Source: Flavobacteriales bacterium UBA3364 (GTDB taxonomy: Bacteria; Bacteroidota; Bacteroidia; Flavobacteriales_F; PHOS-HE28). From it: a stretch of 8,817 bases of DNA. How positions within the stretch are numbered: the stretch's first letter is position 1; each line of letters begins with the position of its first letter. Shown here piece after piece: positions 1 to 6,700 of the stretch. Under the pieces are notes generated by a model. That model was not told where the DNA came from and searched no databases. It saw only the letters and a program-made list of their open reading frames with translations. Location: positions 1-8,817 of the forward strand of contig DEQO01000069.1 of NCBI GenBank assembly GCA_002360495.1. Reading direction: 5' to 3'. Made by a program: the position numbers and the translations under genes.

Positions 1-285
1 GATACCATCGACAGCAGCAACGGGCAGGAGGACCATGTAAGCATGGGCGCCGCGGCAGCGATCAAGACCTGGGGCGTGGTCCACGATGTGGAACGGATCC
101 TGGCGATCGAGCTGTTCACCGCCGCACAGGCATTGGAGTTCAGGAAACCTGCAAAGACCTCAACACGACTGGCCTCGTTCCACTCTGCTTTCCGTGAACA
201 TGTGCCGTTCGTTGACGTGGATACCGTGATGCACGATCACATGGAGGCCTCGCTGGAATTCCTGCGGACCTGTCCGGTGCTCTGA
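1..285 (+). CDS. hutH: Histidine ammonia-lyase, C-terminal fragment (5' end outside window)
   Basis: The frame is open from base 1 and ends at TGA 283-285, giving the last 94 residues of a protein normally about 500 long. It contains the family signature SNGQEDHVSMG near its start, followed by the helical region with ERILAIELFTAAQALEFR. In known HutH enzymes the Glu of the QEDHVS motif lies in the active site near the MIO electrophile. The MIO-forming Ala-Ser-Gly would be upstream and is not visible. HutH deaminates L-histidine to urocanate in the cytoplasm, the first step of histidine degradation. No other hut gene lies downstream; the next gene is convergent with a 9-bp gap. The ATG at 43 is internal to the conserved motif and is not the start. 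A phenylalanine or tyrosine ammonia-lyase relative is possible, but the QEDHVSMG context favours HutH. Confidence 0.93.
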   Translation, partial: DTIDSSNGQEDHVSMGAAAAIKTWGVVHDVERILAIELFTAAQALEFRKPAKTSTRLASFHSAFREHVPFVDVDTVMHDHMEASLEFLRTCPVL

Positions 286-294
286 GCGCTCGGA

Positions 295-1077
295 TCACTT
301 CGGCAACACCAGCCGCTGGCTTCTTCGCGTGGCCCCCCCTTCAACGGTCACCAGCAGCCAGGTCGCCGCATCGGGCAATGGGATCGTACGCCAACCGACA
401 CCGCTACCCTTGCCCTCGAAATGCAATTTCCCCAAGGCATCGTGCAGTTGGATGCGTTCTTCCGACGTGGCCTGTACGGCAACGCTTCGGCCATCGGGAG
501 AGAGCCGGAAGAGTGGCCCTTCCGCAGGCTCCACGTGTTCCACGCCAAGTGCCACCGACAACGTGATCCCATCGAAAAAGCTCTGTGATGGCGCGATCGG
601 CCCGCCGATGAAGCCGCCGCTCAGTACCACAATGGCCGTATCGCCCTCCTCGTTCTGCACCGGGTTGCTGATGCTCACGAACTCCCAGGTCGGGAGCTGG
701 GAGCTGACGCTGTTATCCAGTTCGAAGACGCCGTTGTGTACGCGACCTGAACTCAGGATCCCGCCGATGCAGGGCTCTTCCTCCCCGCAACGCACCCAGC
801 CTGAAAGTGTGATCACGGTGCCATTCTCAGCATCGGGGAGCCGTTGATAGATGTAGCTGGGAAAGCAGCCCTTCGCATGCCCGGGATCCTTCGTGGCGCT
901 CCAACTGCCCGACCCCGGCGCAGCGCTGTTCTGCAAGCCAGGTTCGTTGCAGGTCCATTCCCAGCCCGATAGGCTGGGCGTTCCGTCCGATTCGAAACTT
1001 CCGTTGATGATGAGTTGTGCGTTCGTCGTGGGCCACATGGAGACGCATAGGATCGCCGTGGTAAAGAGGTGTCGCAT
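295..1077 (-). CDS. Secreted protein with galactose-binding-like domain and probable T9SS sorting tail
   Basis: The protein has 260 residues. The start is placed at the ATG read from 1077 because it opens directly into a signal peptide (MRHLFTTAILCVSMWPTTNA, cleavage TNA|Q after residue 20). The frame stays open further upstream, but there it lies antisense to the TerC gene and codes for basic, non-hydrophobic sequence. The mature part begins LIINGSFESDG; the NGSFE motif at 25-29 and the closing FFDGITLSV strand at 167-175 are typical of jelly-roll, carbohydrate-binding or DUF642-like sandwiches. Four cysteines (43, 71, 97, 103) could form disulfides. Residues about 188-260 resemble a type A T9SS C-terminal domain: a LxDALGK strand, a turn, then a final beta strand ending in LVLPK. 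The likely fate is export by Sec and T9SS to the surface or medium. The ligand is unknown. It is divergent from terC across 109 bp, where I see no clear promoter. Confidence 0.8.
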   Translation of the reverse strand: MRHLFTTAILCVSMWPTTNAQLIINGSFESDGTPSLSGWEWTCNEPGLQNSAAPGSGSWSATKDPGHAKGCFPSYIYQRLPDAENGTVITLSGWVRCGEEEPCIGGILSSGRVHNGVFELDNSVSSQLPTWEFVSISNPVQNEEGDTAIVVLSGGFIGGPIAPSQSFFDGITLSVALGVEHVEPAEGPLFRLSPDGRSVAVQATSEERIQLHDALGKLHFEGKGSGVGWRTIPLPDAATWLLVTVEGGATRRSQRLVLPK

Positions 1078-1186
1078 GGCTATCGTTCTGGATGGAAGAC
1101 GTGTCGACAGGCGCAAGTGATGCCTGGTACCGTTGGATCTCTTCCCCAGCGATCGGTTAGGTGGACGAGTTGCATCTTCGCACCCC

Positions 1187-1927
1187 ATGGAAGAGCTCTT
1201 CACCCTCGGTAGTCTCATCAGCTTGCTCACCCTCGCGATCCTGGAGATCGTGCTGGGCATCGACAACGTCATCTTCGTCAGCATCATCCTGGGCCGCATG
1301 CCGCAGCAGGACCGGCTGAAGGCGCGGCGGCTGTGGATGATACTCGGCATCACGCTGCGCAGTGCGTTGCTGATCGGATTGGGCTGGCTGGTGAAGAACG
1401 GCGAGAACGAATTGTTCGCCATCGCCGGTTACGGCTTCAACCTGCGGAACTGCATCATGTTCTTCGGTGGCCTGTTCCTGCTGTACAAGGCGGTGAAGGA
1501 GATCCACCACAAATTGGAAGGGGAGGAGGAGAAACCGAACACGCAGGGCAAGACCAGCAGCTTTGGCGCCATGATGACCCAGATCGTGCTGGTGGACGCG
1601 GTGTTCTCCTTCGACAGCATCGTCACCGCCATCGGCCTTGCACAACACATCGAGGTCATGATCGCGGCGGTGGTGATCGCCATGATCGTGATGTTCTTCT
1701 TCGCCAATGGCATCAGTTCCTTCATCGAAAAACATCCCGCTTTGAAGATGTTGGCGTTGTCGTTCCTGGTGATGGTGGGCTTCATGCTCTTCTTCGAGGG
1801 GCTTGAACCCGTCCACGGCAGCCACATCCCGAAAGGCTACGCGTACGTGGCCATGGCCTTCAGCTTTGCGGTGGAGTTGCTGAACATGCAAGCGCGTAAG
1901 AAGCACGTGGTGAAGCTGAACCGCTGA
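1187..1927 (+). CDS. TerC-family integral membrane protein
   Basis: The protein has 246 residues, near the usual length for short TerC/YgdQ/YoaE-type proteins. Seven hydrophobic segments are visible (about residues 6-37, 46-70, 85-101, 128-150, 156-175, 187-205 and 217-234). Both acidic family motifs are present in the membrane: E20 with GIDN (24-27), and D137 followed by FDS (142-144). The EKHP motif at 181-184 is also typical. A charged cytoplasmic-type loop (about 103-127) separates the halves. TerC relatives have been linked to tellurium resistance and, more recently, to manganese efflux and metal supply to exported enzymes; which role applies here cannot be read from the sequence. The start at ATG 1187 puts the first membrane segment next to the N-terminus. 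A TTG 54 bases upstream in the same frame would add an unconserved polar leader. No tellurite-resistance genes are nearby. Probably co-transcribed with the hydrolase gene 28 bp downstream. Confidence 0.9.
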   Translation: MEELFTLGSLISLLTLAILEIVLGIDNVIFVSIILGRMPQQDRLKARRLWMILGITLRSALLIGLGWLVKNGENELFAIAGYGFNLRNCIMFFGGLFLLYKAVKEIHHKLEGEEEKPNTQGKTSSFGAMMTQIVLVDAVFSFDSIVTAIGLAQHIEVMIAAVVIAMIVMFFFANGISSFIEKHPALKMLALSFLVMVGFMLFFEGLEPVHGSHIPKGYAYVAMAFSFAVELLNMQARKKHVVKLNR

Positions 1928-1955
1928 CCTGTGCCGGTCCACATGGTTCCGTAGA

Positions 1956-2624
1956 ATGGACATTTACCTCATTCCCGGTCTCGGCGCCGATCACCGGCTG
2001 TTCGGCAAGCTGGATCTTTCGGGGCACACCGTGCACTACCTCGATTGGCCTGTGATGCCGGCGGGTAGCACGGTGCAGGACTATGCCACGGCCCTGGCCC
2101 CGAAGGTGGATACGAGGCGGCCCCATGTGCTCATCGGCGTGAGCATGGGCGGCATGGTGGCCCAGGAACTGGCGGCGTTCACGGAACCGCTGAAGGTGAT
2201 CATCATCTCCAGTTGGAAGGGGCCGCAGGAGATGCCCCGCCAGATCAGGATGCTGCGCGGCACCCATCCGGAACGGATCCTCACGCCGATGATCTTGGAA
2301 AAGACCCTGCCGATCGCCCGCTGGCAAATGGGGGTGGAGTCGCCGGAGGATGTCGCCCTTTTCGATCGGTTGATGAACGTCCACAGCCTCGATCAACTGA
2401 AGGCCCAGATCAATGCCTGCCTTTCGTGGAACGGACCTGCGGAACCCGTGAAGCACCTGGTGCACATCCACGGTGATCGCGATCGCTTGATGCCGATCGC
2501 CCATGTGAAGGATGCGCACGTCGTCAACGGTGGATCGCACTTCATGGTCTTCAACAAGGCGAAGGAGGTGGGGGAGTTGCTGCGGTGGGAACTCGGATCA
2601 AGTTCCCACCGCAGCGTTACCTAG
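1956..2624 (+). CDS. Small alpha/beta-fold hydrolase
   Basis: The protein has 222 residues, slightly shorter than typical alpha/beta hydrolases, and has no signal peptide, so it is probably cytoplasmic. The N-terminal strand and oxyanion loop read MDIYLIPGLGADHRLF. The nucleophile elbow is GVSMGG with Ser63. The acid is probably Asp176 in HGDRDRLMP (Asp174 is the alternative), and the base is His195 in GGSHFMVF. The triad therefore looks complete. The cap between about residues 85 and 160 is short and helical. The substrate cannot be predicted; a carboxylesterase or thioesterase-like role is possible. The ATG at 1956 is the first one in frame after the terC stop and starts directly on the first core strand. 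The last 14 codons lie in a long perfect hairpin, so the C-terminal tail (residues 209-222) may be shaped by an RNA structure. The gene is convergent with the TonB-like gene, leaving 6 bp between stops. Confidence 0.85.
   Translation: MDIYLIPGLGADHRLFGKLDLSGHTVHYLDWPVMPAGSTVQDYATALAPKVDTRRPHVLIGVSMGGMVAQELAAFTEPLKVIIISSWKGPQEMPRQIRMLRGTHPERILTPMILEKTLPIARWQMGVESPEDVALFDRLMNVHSLDQLKAQINACLSWNGPAEPVKHLVHIHGDRDRLMPIAHVKDAHVVNGGSHFMVFNKAKEVGELLRWELGSSSHRSVT
2579..2615. terminator. Perfect 15-bp hairpin at convergent gene junction, probable bidirectional terminator
   Basis: The left arm GCTGCGGTGGGAACT (2579-2593) and right arm AGTTCCCACCGCAGC (2601-2615) are exact reverse complements around a 7-base loop (CGGATCA). 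The structure lies inside the end of the hydrolase gene and 15 bases past the stop of the opposing TonB-like gene. It can form in transcripts from either strand. No T-rich tract follows on either side, so it is not a textbook intrinsic terminator. It could instead stop polymerase inefficiently, protect 3' ends from exonucleases, or mark an inserted repeat unit. Confidence 0.6.
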
Positions 2625-2630
2625 CTCGGT

Positions 2631-3533
2631 TCAGGGTGCCAGCGTAAAGACGATCGGCAGCTTGTAGCGCACTTTCACGTCCTTGCCGCGGGCCTTTCCG
2701 GGTTTCCACTTCTTCATCTTTTTCACCACGCGAAGCGCCTCGGCATCGAGCGTCGGGCTCACACCCAGGAGCACGGTGGCATCGGAGACCGTTCCATCCT
2801 CCAGCACCACGAATCCGACGACGACACGGCCTGAACGTTCGGCCTTGACATCGATCTGGGGATACTCCACCTCGTCGCCCAGGTATTTGTAGAGCGCTTT
2901 CGTCCCACCCGGATACTCGGGCATTTCGTCGGCCTGGTAGCCTTCAATGGGCTTGTCATCATCCGATCCGGTGCCACCACCTGTGCCACCGACTTTCGGC
3001 CCGGGGTCGCCGCCTTTCGGTCCCGGATCCCCACCCTTCGGTCCCGGATCAGGGTCGCCTGTGCCAGTGGTATCCTTCGGCGCGGTAGCGATGGAGTCCC
3101 GGTCCACGGCTATCGGGATCCCCTTGGGAACGAGTGGCGGATCTGTGCGGGGCAACACTTTCTGCGGCTGGACCGGTTCCACGGGCTTTGCGGGTTCTAC
3201 GATCTGGTCGAAGATGAAGTCGGTGATCCTCACTTGGGGAATGTCGTGTTCCACGCTGGCGCTGGTGAACAACCGGGGTAGCACGACCCCGATCCCCACC
3301 AAGCCCAAACCGATGCCCAGGGCCAGGACCATGGTACGGTGGTGCTCCTGCCGGATCTTGTAGGCACCGTATTCCCGGTTGCGGTCGGCGAACACCAGTT
3401 CGTTGCGGTCGGGTGATAGCACGTTGTTCCAACCGGTCCCGAAGGCCAGCAGGCAGGTCAATGCGAGGAAGGCGACAATGGCGATGGCGGTGATCATGGT
3501 GCGGATTTTGAAGGGAGAACGACGATCTTTCAT
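2631..3533 (-). CDS. TonB-like energy transducer with two N-terminal membrane segments
   Basis: The protein has 300 residues from the ATG read at 3533. The first hydrophobic stretch is about residues 13-33, then comes the motif LSPDRNELVFADRNREYGAY (39-58), then a second membrane segment at about 68-90. The (S)PDRNELVFxxRNxxYGAY motif just before a membrane helix is typical of Bacteroidota TonB proteins. Next comes a periplasmic Pro-rich linker (113-200) with EPAKPVEPVQPQK and a GGDPGPK repeat. The TonB C-terminal domain is at about 201-300: EYPGG, YP, SGRVVVGFVVLEDGTV, LDAEALRVVKKMKKWKPG and a closing YKLPIVFTL strand. TonB passes proton-motive-force energy from ExbB/ExbD to outer-membrane receptors; neither partner nor a receptor is in the window. 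The frame stays open upstream to an ATG at 3713, but that extension is polar and Pro/Arg-rich. A GTG at 3422 would instead give a one-helix, 263-residue protein starting just before the conserved motif, closer to the usual family form. Confidence 0.85.
   Translation of the reverse strand: MKDRRSPFKIRTMITAIAIVAFLALTCLLAFGTGWNNVLSPDRNELVFADRNREYGAYKIRQEHHRTMVLALGIGLGLVGIGVVLPRLFTSASVEHDIPQVRITDFIFDQIVEPAKPVEPVQPQKVLPRTDPPLVPKGIPIAVDRDSIATAPKDTTGTGDPDPGPKGGDPGPKGGDPGPKVGGTGGGTGSDDDKPIEGYQADEMPEYPGGTKALYKYLGDEVEYPQIDVKAERSGRVVVGFVVLEDGTVSDATVLLGVSPTLDAEALRVVKKMKKWKPGKARGKDVKVRYKLPIVFTLAP
2994..3056 (-). repeat. Three 21-bp tandem repeats encoding GGDPGPK-type linker units
   Basis: Three adjacent 21-bp units (2994-3014, 3015-3035, 3036-3056) encode the heptads of the TonB-like linker, about residues 160-180. 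All share TTCGG followed by CCCGG. Units two and three share the stretch TTCGGTCCCGGATC, so the copying is fairly recent. The in-frame period means copy number can change without a frameshift and would alter the reach of the periplasmic arm. Confidence 0.8.
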
Positions 3534-3711
3534 GCTGCCGTACACCCCACCTTGCAGATCCGTTCGATCCATGTACAGGTCTGAAACCGGGCAGAAGGGG
3601 CAACGATCCGGGGAAGCTGGACGTCTTGATCCATACAGGGCCGTTGGTAAACGGCCTTCCAAGGCCGTATCCGGAAGGGGCGACCCCGCTACTTTCGGCC
3701 GGTATTGCCCC
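3534..3711. promoter_or_regulatory. Divergent intergenic region between TonB-like gene and giant surface-protein gene
   Basis: These 178 bp must hold the start signals of both flanking genes, which point away from each other. I find no convincing match to the Bacteroidota promoter pattern (TTTG at -33, TAnnTTTG at -7) on either strand. The closest, TACTTTCG at 3690-3697, has one mismatch and lies only 14 bases before the ATG of the giant gene. The right half holds a small hairpin (3639-3656). The role is inferred from position. Confidence 0.45.
3639..3656. other. Short hairpin in leader of giant surface-protein gene
   Basis: GGCCGTT (3639-3645) and AACGGCC (3650-3656) form a perfect 7-bp stem with a GGTA loop, about 55 bases before the ATG. 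Overlapping alternatives exist: CCTTCC (3655-3660) can pair with GGAAGG (3673-3678), which would compete with the first stem for two bases. Such switching pairs could influence expression, but the region is G+C-rich and chance pairing is plausible. No T-tract follows, so it is not an obvious terminator. Confidence 0.4.
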
Positions 3712-6700
3712 ATGCATCGTTCCCCCCGCTACCCCCTTCTTGGCCTTGCCCTGCTCCTGGGCGCCATGGCCCAGAATGCCGTTGGGCAGTGTACCGCACA
3801 AGCGGGGAACCCCACGGCCACCCTGTGCGGCGGTGCCGCTCTTAACCTGAACGGCTCCGGGACGGGCCTTGCGCCGCTGGGCTATGCTTGGAGCGGCTCG
3901 CCTTACCTGTCCAGTACCAACACCCAAGCCACGACTTTCAACTACCCGGTACCGGTCAGCACCACGCAGAACCTCATCTTGACGCTGACGGTGACCGATG
4001 CCTCGGGCTGTGTGGCAACGGACCAAGTGGCGGTTACGGTGAACCCGACACCGTCGGCCGTGTTGACGACCAACGACCCCAACCCGGATCTCTACGTGGG
4101 GCCGGGCGGGAACAGTTTCGCTTTGTGCGGGACAGGCCTTCCGGATTATGACTTCCAGTTCACCGATGCCGGATCAGCGCTGCCTGGGGCAACGTATTTG
4201 TTGAACTGGGGAACACCGCCTGCCATCAACCCGGGAACAGCGGGTTGGAGCCAGACGCACAATTATCCCATCGGACTGCACACGATCACCTACACGGTCA
4301 CCAACCCGGGACCGGGTGGCTGCGCCACGACATCCACCATCGACGTGTTCCTGGGCAGCAACCCCTCCGTGGGTACCAGCAATCCGGGGAATACATTGGT
4401 CTGCTCGGGAACGCCGCTCACCTTCCCGATCAACACGCCGACACCCAATTCGCCGGGTACGCAGTACGTGGTGGACTATGGCGATGGCAATGGCACCACC
4501 TTCGGTCATCCGCCACCGGCCTCGGTCACCTACAACTATCCCACCACCAATTGCCCGGGGGCACCGTACACGTTCCGTATCGATGCCATCACCCCATGTC
4601 CCATCACCTCGTTCGGTACGGCCGGCCCCATCTACATCACCGATACGCCCCAGGCTTCCTTCACGCAAACGTCCGATACGGCTTGCACCAACGCCGGTGT
4701 CACGTTCACGAACACGAGTTTGGGTGTCGGCGGATTCAATTGCTCCCAACCATTGCGCGTATGGACGATCAGTCCGGCCACTGGTTACACGCCGCCAGCC
4801 GGCATGGGAGACCTGAATGGAAGTACCCAGCCCAACCAATGGACGAACGGGAACAACGCCATTACCGTGCAGTTCACACAGCCGGGCACCTATTGCATAA
4901 CGCTCCACGTGGGCAATACGCTATGCGGCACCGATGAGGTGGAACATTGTGTCTGCATTGAAGCACCCCCACAGCCGGCGTTCACGTTGACACCGGACGT
5001 CGATTGCGCTCCGTTCGCGAGCGTCGTGGACAATACCAGCGTGAGCCCGAACAGTTGTCGCACCACCTATGCGTGGAACGTGGGCACATCCGGTGGTTCC
5101 TGCGGCGGTGGGCCGGATTGGAGCTATACGGGCGGTACATCGGGTTCGTCCACGGAACCGCAATTCCTGTTCTCGCAAGCCGGGACCTATTCCATCCAAC
5201 TTGCGGCGACGAATTCCTGCGGTACGTACAACGTCACGGAAGTGGTCACGGCCAATGCACCGCCCCAGGTGGATGTCGCCGACCTCACCGGCATTTGTGC
5301 CACCCAATGCGTGGACCCGAGCGCAGTGGTGCAGAACTGCGGAGCGCCCATCACGACTTACGATTGGACCTTTCCAGGTGGTACTCCAGCGACCGCCAGT
5401 ACCTTGGATCCGCCACAGATCTGTTACGCAGCGGCGACCAGTTCGTCGATCTCGTTGACCGTTACCAACGCGTGCGGATCCGCAACGGATGTGACCACGT
5501 TGGCCGTTGGCACGTTGCCGGCAATGCCCGTGATCGCCAGCAACAGCCCGATCTGCGCAGGACAGATCCTTTCGCTCTCGGCCTCTTCCACTCCCGGTGT
5601 CACCTTCCAATGGACCGGGCCCGATGGCTTCTCCAGCAATTCGGCCACGGTGACGATCCCGAACGTAGCGGCGGTGAACGCCGGTGTTTACAGTGTGGTC
5701 GCCGTTAGCAACGGTTGCTCCGGACCAGCGGCAACGATCAACGTTCAGGTGATCGCAGCGCCTACCATCACCGTGACGCCTTCGAGCGATGCGATATGCA
5801 ATGGGGAGACAGCGACCTTCACCGCGAACGGTGCCGGCAACTACCAATGGTTCATCGGTGCAGCATTGGTCGGTACGGGGCCGTTGTTCAACACCAGTCC
5901 CGCCATCACCACCACGTACACCGTGTCCGGTGACCTGGGTGGATGTCCGGGCAGTACGGCGGTGCCGGTGACGGTGTACCCCGTGACCAACGTGAACGCA
6001 GGCGCTGCGCAGACCTTCTGCGATCAAGCGATCGGTGTCCAATTGAACGGGTTCCCAAGTCCTGGAACGTGGAGCGGCCCGCACGTTTCAGCGAGCGGTG
6101 TGTTCACCCCGGTGCCCGATGATCTTGGTCCGTTCACCGTGACGTACACACATGTGGACGGGAACGGATGCACCAACGATGATGATGTCGTCATCACCGT
6201 CGAGGACCTTACGCAGATAGCCTACGCCGGTGCGGATACCTTCTTCTGCCAGGGGCCCACGGCCGTCACGCTCCCGGCTTCCCCGCCCGGAGGAACGTGG
6301 ATAGGGGCGGGACCCGGTGGCCAGTTCACGCCAAGCACGGTAGGGGTGTTCATCGTCACCTACAACTTCGGTACCGGCACCTGTGCCACGAGTGACCAGG
6401 TGGAAGTCCAGGTGTTGCCGGCGCCCGTGCTGGACCTGCCTCCTGATATCATGCGCTGTGCTGATTCCGCGCCCGAGCCATTGAACGCGACACCTGCGGG
6501 AGGGATCTGGGTCGGCCCCGGTGTTACCGGTCCTCCGTACGCGTTCGATCCGGCCGCAGTGGCCCCGGGGCTATACGTGCTCACTTACACGTACAGCGAT
6601 GGCAGCGGTTGTACCTCGAGTGGGGACATCACGGCGACCGTGATGGCGTTGCCGTTGGTCTCAGCAGGACCGGATGTGGAACTCTGCGACCAACCGATAC

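Noticed and set aside
284..291. GAGCGCTC palindrome between hutH and the next gene
   Set aside because: It has no loop and no T-tract and overlaps the stop codon; a short palindrome in G+C-rich DNA is expected by chance.
1078..1422. N-terminal extension of the small secreted protein to the ATG at 1422
   Set aside because: It would bury a clear signal peptide inside the protein and would overlap the conserved start of terC.
1157..1963. His-rich minus-strand frame opposite terC, which could look like a metal-binding protein
   Set aside because: The histidines arise from reading Met/Val codons of the membrane segments backwards. The plus-strand TerC protein is clearly the real gene.
1187..2624. 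terC plus hydrolase as a tellurium or metal-resistance operon
   Set aside because: No terA/B/D/E/Z-type neighbours, metal sensor or manganese riboswitch is visible. Close spacing alone does not support a resistance system.
3551..3580. TTGCAG and TACAGG spaced like a sigma-70 promoter upstream of the giant gene
   Set aside because: Both boxes match poorly, and Bacteroidota use a different primary promoter pattern, so it cannot be supported.
3534..3713. N-terminal extension of the TonB-like protein to the ATG at 3713
   Set aside because: The extra 60 residues are Pro/Arg-rich, without signal or membrane character, and would leave no room for the promoter of either gene.
4174..6084. Long open frames on the minus strand (4174-4908 and 4921-6084) opposite the giant gene
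   Set aside because: Their products are Arg/Gly/His-rich with no hydrophobic core or motif. They are mirror images of the Thr/Gly/Asp-rich plus-strand coding sequence, in which few codons give antisense stops.
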